From NCBI RefSeq assembly GCF_902859825.1, contig NZ_CADIKB010000025.1, forward strand, positions 35,108-99,107: a DNA stretch of 64,000 nt, given 5' to 3'. Below are positions 26,978-36,670 of the stretch, piece by piece. The notes below the pieces were generated by a model that saw nothing but the letters and a program-made list of their open reading frames with translations, did no database searches and was not told the origin of the DNA. Each line of letters starts with the position of its first letter. The stretch's first letter is position 1. Origin of the DNA: Paraburkholderia phenoliruptrix (lineage in GTDB: Bacteria > Pseudomonadota > Gammaproteobacteria > Burkholderiales > Burkholderiaceae). A program made the translations under genes and the position numbers.

Positions 26978-27071
26978 CAACAGCCTCGGCGTTTCGTCGT
27001 CGCGATGACGCGGTGAAGCCCGCGGCGGTAAGATGTCAGGCTTCCCGTTTCGCCGTTTGCTTTTCCAACTC

Positions 27072-28166
27072 ATGTCAGACACGCCCGACTCGCCTGCCGC
27101 CGCTCGAACCCAGACCAGCCGTGTGCGTCGCGGCACGGGCCGCACGGTGCTCTCCGACGTCGCCAAGCTGGCGGGCGTGTCCACGGCGACGGTATCGCGC
27201 GTCTATAACGAGCCGGACAAAGTGTCCGCGGCCGTACGCGAACGCGTCGAGCACGCGGCAGTCGCGCTCAACTGGTTTCCCAACGCCGCCGGCCGCGCGC
27301 TCGCGTCCACGCGCAGCCACATCGCCGGCATCATCATTCCCACGCTCGACGACCAGGTGTTCGCTTCACAGGTAAGCGGCATGCAGGCCGCGTTCGCCGC
27401 ACGCGGCATCACGCTCGTGCTGGGCTGTTCGAACTACGATCCCGCGCAGGCGCTCGTGCAGGTGCGCGCGATGCTCGCGCGCGGCGTCGAGGCCATGGCC
27501 GTGGTAGGCGAGGCGCATCCGCCCGAGCTCTTCGACGCATTGCGGCTTTATCGCGTGCCGTATGCGGTGACGTACGCGTATCGCAAAGACAGTCCGCATG
27601 ATTGCATCGGTTTCGATAATTTCGCCGCTTATGTGCAGATGACCGAGCATCTGATCGGACTCGGCCACCGCTCGTTCGCCGTGTGCATCCAACCCACGCG
27701 TGACAACGACCGCGTGCAGGCGCGCCTTGCAGGCATTCGGGCAACGCTTGAACGGCACGGGCTCGCGGTCCGGCCGGAGCACCTGTGCGAAGGCGAATCC
27801 ACCATCGCGTTCGGGCGCCGCAGTCTGCGCTCCATCTGGCAAGCGTCATGCGAACGCCCGAGTGCGATCATGTGCGGCAACGATCACATCGCGCTCGGCG
27901 TACTGCGCGAAGCGCAAGAACTCGGCATTGCGATTCCGGGCGAACTCTCCGTGACGGGCTTCGACGATCTCGAGATTGGCAAGGCCATGCGCCCCACGCT
28001 CACGACGATGCGGGTGGACACCTACGAAATCGGCAAGCTCGCCGCGCAACATCTGCTTGATGTGCTCGATGGCAAGCGGCCGCAACACGGCCACGAGGTG
28101 CGGGCCGTGTTGCACATCAGGGAGTCGTCAGGACCGGCGCGCAGAGCAGCCACCGCGGGCGGCTAA
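27072..28166 (+). CDS. LacI-family transcriptional regulator
   Basis: 364 residues from the ATG at 27072 (an ATG at 27033 is an alternative; neither has a good ribosome site). Helix-turn-helix at ~25-45 in VLSDVAKLAGVSTATVSRVYNEP, hinge helix AAGRALAS, then the periplasmic-binding-like effector domain (IAGIIIPTLDDQVFASQ, CGNDHIALGVL, PGELSVTGFDDLEIGKAMRP). Likely local repressor of the MFS/aldolase genes, with the two operators at 24406 and 24484. Its stop overlaps the stop of the convergent aminotransferase. Confidence 0.87.
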   Translation: MSDTPDSPAAARTQTSRVRRGTGRTVLSDVAKLAGVSTATVSRVYNEPDKVSAAVRERVEHAAVALNWFPNAAGRALASTRSHIAGIIIPTLDDQVFASQVSGMQAAFAARGITLVLGCSNYDPAQALVQVRAMLARGVEAMAVVGEAHPPELFDALRLYRVPYAVTYAYRKDSPHDCIGFDNFAAYVQMTEHLIGLGHRSFAVCIQPTRDNDRVQARLAGIRATLERHGLAVRPEHLCEGESTIAFGRRSLRSIWQASCERPSAIMCGNDHIALGVLREAQELGIAIPGELSVTGFDDLEIGKAMRPTLTTMRVDTYEIGKLAAQHLLDVLDGKRPQHGHEVRAVLHIRESSGPARRAATAGG

Positions 28167-29371
28167 GCACCGGCAGCCGGCAGCGACCCTGCGCGCTTTA
28201 ACCGCTTCACGCCCTCTTCGATGTCGGCCACGCCCGGCGCTGCAAACGACAGCCGCAGCGACGCGGCATCGACGTTGTCCGCGAAAAACGCCTTGCCCGG
28301 CACAAACAGGATTTTGTTGCCGATTGCCCGTTGCAAAAGCTCGGATGAGTCGGCGCCGCTTCCGGTGAGACGCGCCCAGACGAACATTCCGCCTTCGGGC
28401 CGATGAAACTGCAGCATGTCGCCGAGTTGCGCGTGCAGTGCATTGCATAGCGCCTCGCATTTGCGGCCGTACATCGCAGTAATACGCGGCAGGTGTCGTT
28501 CAAGCGCGCCGTCGGCCAGATACTCGGCGGCAATAGCCTGCGTCCACGGCGCGCTGCACAGGTCCACTGTCTGCTTTGCGATCACACAACGCCGTGCAAT
28601 CTCCTCAGGTGCGATGGTCCAGCCCACGCGCAAGCCTGGCGCGACGATCTTCGACAGGCTCGCAAAATGAACCACCCAGTCGCGTGAACCCTGCACTTGT
28701 TCGGTGAGAGCAAGTATCGAGGGGACGGCTTCACCGGAGAAACGCAGATCGCCGTAAGGGTCGTCTTCGACGATAACGAACCTGTATTGCACCGCCAGCT
28801 TGAGTAAGGCAATGCGGCGTTCGCGCGTCAGCGTGGCGCCAGTCGGATTCGCAAAGGTGGGCACCGTGTAGAGCAGCTTCGGCCTCACGAGCGTGCCGGA
28901 CGCGAGAAGCGTGGCGAGATGGTCGACGTCGAGGCCGTGGGCATCGACGGGAAGGGTCACCACTTTCGCCTGCTGAAGCCTGAGTGCCTGCAGGGTTGCG
29001 GGATACGCCGGCTGTTCGGTCAGCGCAACATCGCCAGGATTGACCAGCACGCGAAGCAACAGGTCGAGTCCCTGCTGCGATCCCGTCGTGACAAGCATTT
29101 CGCCCGGCGCACAAGCCACGCCGCGACGCGCCATCAGATTCACGAGCTCACGCTTGAGGCCCGGCAAACCATCGGTCGGTCCGTACTGCAGACAGAGATT
29201 CGCATCGCGATAGGCGCGCGCCTCCGCCTGTTGCAGACCCTCCACGTCGAACAGATCGCTCGCGGGATAGCCGCCGGCAAATGAAATCATGCCCGGCTCG
29301 GCGAGGTACTTGAACAGCTCGCGAATGGGAGAGCCCGAGGGATGCAGAAAAGGTGCGGTGAATTCGTACAT
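28163..29371 (-). CDS. PLP aminotransferase, likely 2-aminoadipate type
   Basis: 402 residues (ATG at 29371; a TTG five codons earlier is possible). Class I/II fold with ISFAGGYPASDLFD, LQYGPTDGLPGLK, TTGSQQGLDLL, FANPTGATL, EDDPYGDLRFSGE and the PLP lysine in HFASLSKIVAPGLRVGW (~241). This is the AAT branch used by MocR-like domains and by 2-aminoadipate aminotransferases (LysN type). Its neighbours act on aminoadipate semialdehyde and 2-oxoadipate, so L-2-aminoadipate to 2-oxoadipate is the best guess. Confidence 0.82.
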   Translation of the reverse strand: MYEFTAPFLHPSGSPIRELFKYLAEPGMISFAGGYPASDLFDVEGLQQAEARAYRDANLCLQYGPTDGLPGLKRELVNLMARRGVACAPGEMLVTTGSQQGLDLLLRVLVNPGDVALTEQPAYPATLQALRLQQAKVVTLPVDAHGLDVDHLATLLASGTLVRPKLLYTVPTFANPTGATLTRERRIALLKLAVQYRFVIVEDDPYGDLRFSGEAVPSILALTEQVQGSRDWVVHFASLSKIVAPGLRVGWTIAPEEIARRCVIAKQTVDLCSAPWTQAIAAEYLADGALERHLPRITAMYGRKCEALCNALHAQLGDMLQFHRPEGGMFVWARLTGSGADSSELLQRAIGNKILFVPGKAFFADNVDAASLRLSFAAPGVADIEEGVKRLKRAGSLPAAGA

Positions 29372-29495
29372 GTTTGTCGTTGGCAAGGAACAGGGCGTTC
29401 AGACAGGCATTGTGGTCAGTCGCCACTTGCGCGGCAAACGATATCTATGCACTACGTAGTGAGGTTTTATCATCAAGCTCAATACTCCGCCGAAT

Positions 29496-29526
29496 AAAAA
29501 AAGCCCGGCAGTTCGAATTGCCGGGC
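29496..29526 (-). terminator. Terminator of the lysine-degradation operon
   Basis: GCCCGGCA / TGCCGGGC 8-bp stem with an 8-base loop; on the minus strand it is followed by seven T. It sits 39 bp beyond the FAD oxidoreductase stop and separates that operon from the aminotransferase gene. Confidence 0.85.
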
Positions 29527-29564
29527 CGTTTTCACCCAAAAGAACCGCCTGGATAAGCGGCGCG

Positions 29565-30737
29565 CTACACCACGTTCTTTTCCACAATAGGACGGTTTTC
29601 CAGCACGCGTTCCCAACTCAATGACGAGAGATCGAGCGACACATAGCGTCCGTTCAGAATCAGCTCGCTGACGCCGCGCCCGGTCGCCGGACCTTGCTGA
29701 AGGCCGTGCCCGCTATAACCGTTCGCAAACACGCAGTTCTCGATCTGCGGGTGGTAGCCGATGATCGCGTTGTGGTCGAACACGTTGTATTCGTAGTACC
29801 CCGACCAGCAGTTCTCGACGCGCAGCGCCTCGAACTCCGGCACGCGGTGAGCAAGCGTCGGCCAGATGACGTCGTCGAAAAGAGCGTGGTCCACTTCGTC
29901 GAGCGGCAGGTCGTCCGGGTCGTTGTCCGCGCTCGGCGAGGTGCCGCAAATATAGGTCTTTCCTTCAGGGCGGAAGTACACGCCGGTCGGATCGATCAGA
30001 AGTGGACAAGCCTCGAGCCGAGCCGGCGACGACACATTGAAAATGCTGCGGCGGCGCGCAAACACCGGAATGTCGATGTCCATCATCGCAGCGATCTTGC
30101 GCGACCAGGCACCGGCGGCGTTCACCACCGTATCGCAGGCATAGCGCTCGCCGTTGCCGACGATCACGTGCGTGACCTTGCGGCCTTCGCGAACCAGGCC
30201 CGTTACGTCGGCCGCCACATAGCGCGCGCCGAGCGACTGCGCCTTCTTGCGAAGCGCCTGCACGAGCCCATAGCCGTCGAACCAGCCTTCGCCGCTCTCC
30301 CCGAATGCGCCGGACATGAGGTCCTCGACATTCAGCCATGGGAATTTCGCCTTCAGCGCCTGTTGATCCATCAGATTGATGTGTGCGCCGAGACTCTTCT
30401 GCAAAGCGTGATTCTCGCGCAGCGTGGCGTCGCCGGCGGGCGTGGCGAGAAAGAGGTAGCCCCCTTCGTGCAGATCGATTGACGGCTTGTTGCCGTCCAC
30501 TTCGAGAAGCTCGCCGATATTGCGCAGGAATTCGATACCGTACAGCGACATCTGAATCGACAGCGGCGTGGAAAATTGCTGCCGGATGGAGGCGGCCGAT
30601 AACGCCGACGACGACTTCGCGTAACTCGGATCGCGCTCGATCACGGTCACCGAAACCGTCGGGTCGGAAGCCCGCAAGAAGTAGGCAATAGAACTGCCGA
30701 TCACACCGCCGCCAACAATAACGACTTGAGAACTCAC
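29565..30737 (-). CDS. FAD-dependent D-amino-acid-oxidase-fold oxidoreductase
   Basis: 390 residues from a GTG at 30737 with CTGGAG upstream. Rossmann FAD motif VVIVGGGVIGSSIAYFL at the N-terminus, NAAGAW-type motif (VVNAAGAWSRKI), and YSGHGLQQGPATGRGVSELIL near the end, placing it in the DAO/FOXRED1-like group that oxidises secondary amines and amino acids. In this cluster it is a candidate pipecolate oxidase feeding 2-aminoadipate semialdehyde to the adjacent ALDH (inference); it is not close in layout to the AmaA type with NCYWYE opening. Confidence 0.8.
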   Translation of the reverse strand: MSSQVVIVGGGVIGSSIAYFLRASDPTVSVTVIERDPSYAKSSSALSAASIRQQFSTPLSIQMSLYGIEFLRNIGELLEVDGNKPSIDLHEGGYLFLATPAGDATLRENHALQKSLGAHINLMDQQALKAKFPWLNVEDLMSGAFGESGEGWFDGYGLVQALRKKAQSLGARYVAADVTGLVREGRKVTHVIVGNGERYACDTVVNAAGAWSRKIAAMMDIDIPVFARRRSIFNVSSPARLEACPLLIDPTGVYFRPEGKTYICGTSPSADNDPDDLPLDEVDHALFDDVIWPTLAHRVPEFEALRVENCWSGYYEYNVFDHNAIIGYHPQIENCVFANGYSGHGLQQGPATGRGVSELILNGRYVSLDLSSLSWERVLENRPIVEKNVV

Positions 30738-30809
30738 GACTTGCTCCAGATTGCACGCCTTAAAAAAACGGCCGTCTTGCAACGGCCGTGGACACGCAGC
30801 GCAATACGC

Positions 30810-32309
30810 TTAACCGATGTTGAAATCGATGCCCTGTGCAAGCGGCAGCGCCGACGAATAATTGACCGTGTTGGTCGCGCGGCGCATATACGCCTTCCAC
30901 GAATCCGAGCCCGATTCGCGCCCGCCGCCGGTTTCCTTTTCGCCGCCGAACGCGCCGCCGATCTCCGCGCCGCTCGGTCCGATGTTCACGTTCGCGATGC
31001 CGCAGTCGCTGCCCGATGCGGAGAGGAATCGCTCCGCTTCACGCAGGTCCGTGGTGAACACGCACGACGAAAGGCCGTGAACGGCGGCGTTGTTGCCATT
31101 GATCGCGTCGTTGAAATCGCTGTACTTCAGCACATAAAGGATCGGCGCGAAGGTTTCCTTCAGCACGACGGGCGTCTGCGAGGGCATTTCGACGATAGCC
31201 GGGCGCACATAAAACGCCTTCTCGTTGCCCGCCACCGTGTGGCGCTCGCCGCCGAACACCTTGCCGCCTTCGCTCTTCGCCTGCTCGAGCGCAGCCTGCA
31301 TGCGGTTGAACGACTGCTCGTCGATCAGCGGCCCCATCAGCACGCCCTGCTCGAGCGGATTGCCGATCACGACCTTGCTGTACAACGTCTTCAAACGCTC
31401 GACGGCCTTCTCATAAACGCTTTCGTGCACGAACAGGCGGCGCAGCGACGTGCAGCGCTGACCCGCCGTGCCGACCGCCGAAAACACAATGCCGCGCAGC
31501 GCCAGTTCCAGATCCGCCGTGCCGGAAACGATGCCCGCGTTATTGCCGCCCAGTTCGAGAATCGAGCGGCCAAAGCGGCGCGCCACTTCCACGCCGACCG
31601 TGCGGCCCATTTCCGTGCTGCCCGTCGCGCTCACGATATTGGAGCGCGGATCGGCAACCAGCTTCGCGCCGACGTCGCGGCCGCCGTTGACGACACACGT
31701 CAGGCCCGCCGGCGCGTCGCCGAATTCCTTCAACGCGTCTTGCAGGATCTTGTCGACGGCGAGCGCGGTGAGCGGCGTCTTTTCCGACGGTTTCCAGATC
31801 ACCGCATTGCCGCACACGAGCGCGAGCGCCGCATTCCACGACCACACGGCCGCCGGAAAGTTGAACGCCGAGATGACGGTGCACACGCCCATGGGATGCC
31901 ACGTTTCGGCCATGCGGTGGCCGGGACGCTCCGACGCAATGGTCAGACCGTAAAGCTGCCGCGACAGGCCGACCGCGAAGTCGCAGATGTCGATCATTTC
32001 CTGCACTTCGCCTAGACCTTCCTGAAGAATCTTGCCGGTCTCGAGCGTGATGATGCTGCCAAGCGCGTGCTTCTGCTCGCGCAACTTGTTGCCGAGCAGG
32101 CGCACCAACTCCCCGCGGCGCGGCGCCGGCACGTTGCGCCAGCTTGCGAAAGCCTGCTGCGCGTTGGCGAGCGCGGCGTCGACGTCGGCAACCGTCTTGC
32201 TCGCGACGCGGCCGATGAGTTCGCCGTTGATCGGCGAGTAAACGGCGATGTCGCCCGCTTCAGCGAGGTGGGCAATGCCGAGTTCCGAGAGAATGGTCGA
32301 TGCTTTCAC
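30810..32309 (-). CDS. amaB: L-2-aminoadipate-6-semialdehyde dehydrogenase (ALDH7)
   Basis: 499 residues from a GTG at 32309, 8 bases after AAAGGGG; the frame continues up but lacks coding character. ALDH fold: NFPAAVWSWNAALALVCGN, EKTPLTAL, catalytic Glu in LELGGNN (~251) and Cys in GQRCTSLRR (~285). The C-terminal SGAEIGGAFGGEKETGG and RRATNTVNYS are the antiquitin/ALDH7 signatures. It oxidises aminoadipate semialdehyde (in equilibrium with piperideine-6-carboxylate) to 2-aminoadipate. Confidence 0.9.
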   Translation of the reverse strand: MKASTILSELGIAHLAEAGDIAVYSPINGELIGRVASKTVADVDAALANAQQAFASWRNVPAPRRGELVRLLGNKLREQKHALGSIITLETGKILQEGLGEVQEMIDICDFAVGLSRQLYGLTIASERPGHRMAETWHPMGVCTVISAFNFPAAVWSWNAALALVCGNAVIWKPSEKTPLTALAVDKILQDALKEFGDAPAGLTCVVNGGRDVGAKLVADPRSNIVSATGSTEMGRTVGVEVARRFGRSILELGGNNAGIVSGTADLELALRGIVFSAVGTAGQRCTSLRRLFVHESVYEKAVERLKTLYSKVVIGNPLEQGVLMGPLIDEQSFNRMQAALEQAKSEGGKVFGGERHTVAGNEKAFYVRPAIVEMPSQTPVVLKETFAPILYVLKYSDFNDAINGNNAAVHGLSSCVFTTDLREAERFLSASGSDCGIANVNIGPSGAEIGGAFGGEKETGGGRESGSDSWKAYMRRATNTVNYSSALPLAQGIDFNIG

Positions 32310-32468
32310 GATTGAGACCCCTTTGAATTTCCAATACGAAATTTTGGTACGTTCGGAAACTATACACGCCTGGATTTTCGGCGGCAACCTCAACCGCGCG
32401 GCTTTGATTGCACGTGACGCAGGCGGGGATTTCTGATCGGAAATGCCGTTTGGTGCTTTCCAGGCGGA

Positions 32469-35465
32469 TCAATCGGAGGCTGTCACCGTCACCGGCTCCG
32501 CGTGCCGTTTCTGCTTTGATACAGGATAGGCCAGCGCCTGCTTGGCCAGCTGCGCGATATGCAGCGACTGCCTTGCGGCTCCTTGCTGGATCTGCTCGCG
32601 GCAGCTGAAACCGTTGGTCACGACAATCGCTTCGGAAGGCGCTTGCCGCACAAGAGGCAAGAGCTTGTCTTCGGCGATTTTCATCGACAGTTCGTAATGG
32701 TCTGCATTGAAACCGAACGAGCCGGCCATGCCGCAACAGCCGGTATCGAGCAGCGTCCAGCGCACGCCGAGCTTGTCGAGCAGGGCCGTATCGCCCTTCA
32801 TGCCGAAGATCGATTTCTGATGACAATGCCCATGCACGACGACGTTCGCGTCGAGCTGCGGCCATTCGAAATCCGCGCGCGCAACGAAATCGGAGAACAG
32901 GAAGGTCTCGTCCGAGAGCTTCTTTGCAATGGGATCGCCGGGAAGCTGCTTGAGCAGTTCGTCCTTGAAGACCGACAGGCATCCTGGTTCCAGTCCGACG
33001 ACCGGCACGCCCGCGCGAATGTCGTCGGCGAGTTCGTTCACGGCGCTGCGCAGCAAAGCGCGCGCTTCGTCCAGCAGGCCGAAGTCGTACAACGGGCGCC
33101 CACAGCAAAGGCGTTTGCGCGGCAATACGACCTGATAGCCGATGTGAGTCAGTACATCGAACGCGGCCGTCGCAATCTCGGGCGAAAAGTGGTCGTTGAA
33201 CGTATCCACCCACAAAATGACCTTGCGCGAAGGCTGATTTGCGCTCGGGATACCGGCGCTAACCCGAGATTTCGTGAGCGCCCGGAAACTGCGCGGCGCA
33301 AACACCGGCAGGTGCCGCTTGGGCGCCACGCCCGCGAGCCACTTGCTGATCGGCGCGAACGGCTTGGCCGAGGTCATGAAATTGGTCACGCGCGCGAAGC
33401 GGCTCGCAAAAGGCGCCCACTGACCGATGCGGCCCATGAACATCGCCTGACGCGGCCGACTGTGCCGCTCGTAGTAATGCGACAGAAATTCGGCCTTGTA
33501 CGAGGCCATGTCGGTATGCGTCGGGCAATCGGATTTGCAGCCCTTGCACGCGAGGCATGCGTCGAGCGCCTCCTTGACTTCGACGCTGTTCCAGCCATCC
33601 TTGATCACTTCGCCCTGCAGCATTTCCCAGAACAGATGCGCCCGCCCGCGCGTCGAGAACTTTTCCTCGCGCGTTGCGCGAAAGCTCGGGCACATCGTGC
33701 CGCCATCGAGCGAACGGCACTTGCCCATGCCGATGCAACGTTCCACCGCGCGTTGCATGCCGTCGCCCTCGGGGCTCGCGAACGTGAGTTTTGTGGTCAG
33801 TGTGACCGGCTTATAAGCGGGTCCCATGCGGAGGTTTTCATCAGCACGATAGGCATGAACCACCTTGCCGGGATTCATGCGGTTCAGCGGATCCCAGATC
33901 GCCTTGAACTCCTCCATCGCCCGCATGATCTCGGGCCCATACATGATGGGCAGGAATTCGGCTTTAGCCTGGCCGTCGCCATGTTCGCCCGACAAAGAGC
34001 CGCCGAAATCGACCACGAGTTGCGCCGCCTCGCGCAAAAAGCTGCGCCATTTGCCGACGCCTTCGGCGCTCCGCACATCGAACGTGATGCGCGCGTGCAC
34101 ACAGCCGTCGCCGAAATGGCCGTACAGGCAGGTCTCGTAACCGAAGCGGTCCACGAGCGCCTGAAAGTGGCGCAGATAATCGCCGAGCCGCAGCGGATCG
34201 ACTGCCGCGTCTTCCCAGCCGACCATTGGATCGGGCTTTGACGGATCGACCGACAGCGCAACCGCCGACGCGCCCGTTTCGCGAATCGACCAGATCTTTT
34301 GCTGCTTCTGCCGGTCTTCGACGACCAACCCGCTGATGCCCGCGCCCGCCGCGCCCGACCTGAAATACGCGTCGGCTTCGTCGGCTTGCGCGAGCGCCTC
34401 GGCAACCGTGTCGGCGCCAAACTCCAGCACGACCCATGCGTCGCCGTCCGGCAGCAGCGCGATCTCGTCGCGCTTCAAACCGCGCGCCTGCAGGCCGCGG
34501 ATGATCGCGCGGTCGAGACCTTCAATGGCGATCGGCGAAGAACGGTTGAAGTGAGGGACGGCATCCGCGGCGGTGTAAATGTCGCTGAAACCGAGCACGA
34601 GCAACACGCGGCACGCCGGGCTGTGCACGAGGCGCACCTTCGCCTGCAGCGTGACCGCGCAGGTGCCTTCGGTGCCGACCAGCGCACGCGCGACATTAAA
34701 ACCGTTTTCCGGCAGCAGCTGATCGAGATTGAATCCGGACACGCGGCGCCTGATTTGCGGAAACTCGCGGCGGATGCGCTCGGCGTAGCGGTCACGCAAG
34801 TCGCGCAACTTCGCGTAGATCTCGCCCTGGCGGCCGCCTCGCGCGATGATCTGTTCCAGCTCTGCGTCCCCGGTCGGTCCGACCCAGAAGCGTGCGCCGT
34901 CATACGTCGCGATTTCCAGCGCCTCGATGTTCTCGACGGTCTTGCCGCCCATCACCGAGTGCGCGCCGCACGAATTGTTCGCAATCATGCCGCCGAGCGT
35001 GCAACGGCTGTGCGTGGCGGGGTCGGGTGCAAACGTGAGGCCGTGTGCTTCGGCCGCATCGCGCAGCGTGTCGCAGATCACGCCCGGCTCGACGATAGCG
35101 GTTCGGTTTTGCGGATCGATGCTGACGACGCGATTCACATACTTGCTCGCGTCCGCCACCACCGCGACGTTCACGCACTGCCCGTTTTGCGAGGTACCGC
35201 CGCCTCGCGTCAGAAACGGCACGTCGTTGCGGCGGCACACGTCGAGCGCTGCAACGAGATCGTCCACGTCCGCGGGCACGACGGCGCCCAATGGAACCTG
35301 CCGATAGTTCGACGCATCCGATGCGTACAAAGCCTTCGATCCCGCATCGAAGCGAACCTCGCCGCGCAGCGCGGCGCGCAAATCGGTTTCGACCTGTTGC
35401 AGCAGCCGTGCGCTTGCCTCGAAAGGCGCGGCGGGTTTCGCTGCATGTTCTCGCGCGTCGCTCAC
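32469..35465 (-). CDS. ydiJ: YdiJ-like D-2-hydroxyglutarate dehydrogenase (FAD, Fe-S)
   Basis: 998 residues from a GTG at 35465 with GGGAGAAA upstream. Order: FAD-binding PCMH domain (~45-220, RGGGTSQNGQCVNVAVVAD, NNSCGAHSV), FAD-oxidase C domain (~230-520; GHFGDGCVHARI, SGEHGDGQAKAEF), ferredoxin-type Cys clusters (CIGMGKC and CLACKGCKSDC), and CCG-type cluster motifs (RLCCGRPLYD, DTGCCGMAGSFG). This is the layout of E. coli YdiJ. It turns D-2-hydroxyglutarate into 2-oxoglutarate. It follows hglS by 25 bp, so the HglS product is passed straight on. Confidence 0.9.
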   Translation of the reverse strand: MSDAREHAAKPAAPFEASARLLQQVETDLRAALRGEVRFDAGSKALYASDASNYRQVPLGAVVPADVDDLVAALDVCRRNDVPFLTRGGGTSQNGQCVNVAVVADASKYVNRVVSIDPQNRTAIVEPGVICDTLRDAAEAHGLTFAPDPATHSRCTLGGMIANNSCGAHSVMGGKTVENIEALEIATYDGARFWVGPTGDAELEQIIARGGRQGEIYAKLRDLRDRYAERIRREFPQIRRRVSGFNLDQLLPENGFNVARALVGTEGTCAVTLQAKVRLVHSPACRVLLVLGFSDIYTAADAVPHFNRSSPIAIEGLDRAIIRGLQARGLKRDEIALLPDGDAWVVLEFGADTVAEALAQADEADAYFRSGAAGAGISGLVVEDRQKQQKIWSIRETGASAVALSVDPSKPDPMVGWEDAAVDPLRLGDYLRHFQALVDRFGYETCLYGHFGDGCVHARITFDVRSAEGVGKWRSFLREAAQLVVDFGGSLSGEHGDGQAKAEFLPIMYGPEIMRAMEEFKAIWDPLNRMNPGKVVHAYRADENLRMGPAYKPVTLTTKLTFASPEGDGMQRAVERCIGMGKCRSLDGGTMCPSFRATREEKFSTRGRAHLFWEMLQGEVIKDGWNSVEVKEALDACLACKGCKSDCPTHTDMASYKAEFLSHYYERHSRPRQAMFMGRIGQWAPFASRFARVTNFMTSAKPFAPISKWLAGVAPKRHLPVFAPRSFRALTKSRVSAGIPSANQPSRKVILWVDTFNDHFSPEIATAAFDVLTHIGYQVVLPRKRLCCGRPLYDFGLLDEARALLRSAVNELADDIRAGVPVVGLEPGCLSVFKDELLKQLPGDPIAKKLSDETFLFSDFVARADFEWPQLDANVVVHGHCHQKSIFGMKGDTALLDKLGVRWTLLDTGCCGMAGSFGFNADHYELSMKIAEDKLLPLVRQAPSEAIVVTNGFSCREQIQQGAARQSLHIAQLAKQALAYPVSKQKRHAEPVTVTASD

Positions 35466-35490
35466 CGCTTTTCTCCCGGCGTTTTTGCCA

Positions 35491-36519
35491 CTATTGCGCC
35501 GCGTTCGCGGTCATTTTGAAAATGCCTTGCGCGTTGCCGGCGTCGAAACGCAGGTCGGTGACCCAGCTGCGCGACGCCTGATCGAACGTGCGCTTGCGCG
35601 TAATGAACTCGTAGAACGAGCCCGGAACAGGGCGCGTGACGAGCTTGCCGCCCGCCGACCGGAATTGCCGCTCGACGGTATCCGCGCGATACGCCGTCTG
35701 AAACACGCGCCCCGAGCGGGAACGCTCGACTTCAGGCTTCATCGGCCGGCCCTTGCTCTTTTCTTCGTCGGACAGTGTGAAGACGTCTTCCACGCGGTCC
35801 GTCGCGTGATTGAACGCGTTGCCCTCGGTCGAAATCCATGCCATTTCCGCGGATTCGCGCAACAGCACGTCGTAATCCGCCTCGCTCGGCACGTCGTGCT
35901 GACGCGCGAATGCACCGACAATCACGGGCAACAGCTGGTGAGCGGCGTCGATAGGCAGCGCGCCTTCGCGCTCCAGTTCCCACAGTTGCGAAACGGCGAG
36001 CGGCGTCAACGGGTCTTTCGACGAACTCACGACATTCGTCACCGCCTGCTGGAACTCGGTCGAAAAGCGCTCGGGATGCAGCTCGCTCACGAAGAACTGT
36101 GCGATTTCGTCGGGCGCATCTTCGTGCGCGTACGCGCGGCCCGTCATGCCCAGCTTGTCGAGCGGATAGCGGCCGTTCAGTCTGAACCCGAGCGGCCGGA
36201 GAATGCGGGTGAACGCCGCCTCACCCGGAGGCAGCGCGCCGTTGTGCGCCCAACGCACGGTACGCAACGCACCGTGATCGAAGTAGACCGAGCCGCCGTT
36301 CGCAATGGCCTCGGTCGTGTAAGCGCGCCCGTTCGGCGAGCGCTCCAGCAGATCTTCGAACAACGCCATGTTCATGGCCTGGGCGAGTTCGGCACGCGTG
36401 ACGGTGCCGTCTTCCCAGTCTTGCAGCGTCGTGGGGAATGTCAACGTCGAGAACAACGACTCGGTTTTTGCGGGACCCAGCAGCTTCAATAACAGGCGTT
36501 CAACGTTCGAATTGCGCAT
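35491..36519 (-). CDS. hglS: 2-Oxoadipate dioxygenase/decarboxylase (DUF1338)
   Basis: 342 residues from the ATG at 36519 (GAGAGAAAA upstream). DUF1338 family: metal ligands fit His82 in VYFDHGALRT, His238 in EGNAFNHATDRV and a Glu in GSFYEFITRK. HglS uses Fe(II) and O2 to turn 2-oxoadipate into D-2-hydroxyglutarate, a step shown in Pseudomonas putida lysine breakdown. First gene of a minus-strand operon followed by ydiJ, amaB and the FAD oxidase, and divergent from a LysR regulator. Confidence 0.9.
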   Translation of the reverse strand: MRNSNVERLLLKLLGPAKTESLFSTLTFPTTLQDWEDGTVTRAELAQAMNMALFEDLLERSPNGRAYTTEAIANGGSVYFDHGALRTVRWAHNGALPPGEAAFTRILRPLGFRLNGRYPLDKLGMTGRAYAHEDAPDEIAQFFVSELHPERFSTEFQQAVTNVVSSSKDPLTPLAVSQLWELEREGALPIDAAHQLLPVIVGAFARQHDVPSEADYDVLLRESAEMAWISTEGNAFNHATDRVEDVFTLSDEEKSKGRPMKPEVERSRSGRVFQTAYRADTVERQFRSAGGKLVTRPVPGSFYEFITRKRTFDQASRSWVTDLRFDAGNAQGIFKMTANAAQ

Positions 36520-36589
36520 TTGCTTTTCTCTCGCGGCACCGCGCCGCAACGGGAGTGTTCATCTGACGGACCGCCCATGGCAGCCAACC

Positions 36590-36629
36590 TTACGTGACCG
36601 CATTATTCAAACTGTTGCGCGGTGCGTAA
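36590..36629. promoter_or_regulatory. Inverted repeat between hglS and LysR gene
   Basis: TTACGTGACCGC (36590-36601) and GCGGTGCGTAA (36619-36629) form a near-perfect inverted repeat with a 17-bp, A+T-rich spacer, in the middle of the divergent gap. Candidate LysR operator acting on both promoters. Confidence 0.5.
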
Positions 36630-36670
36630 AGCGAGATTAAATTGTTACTTGATGATTTTTTGGAACTAAC

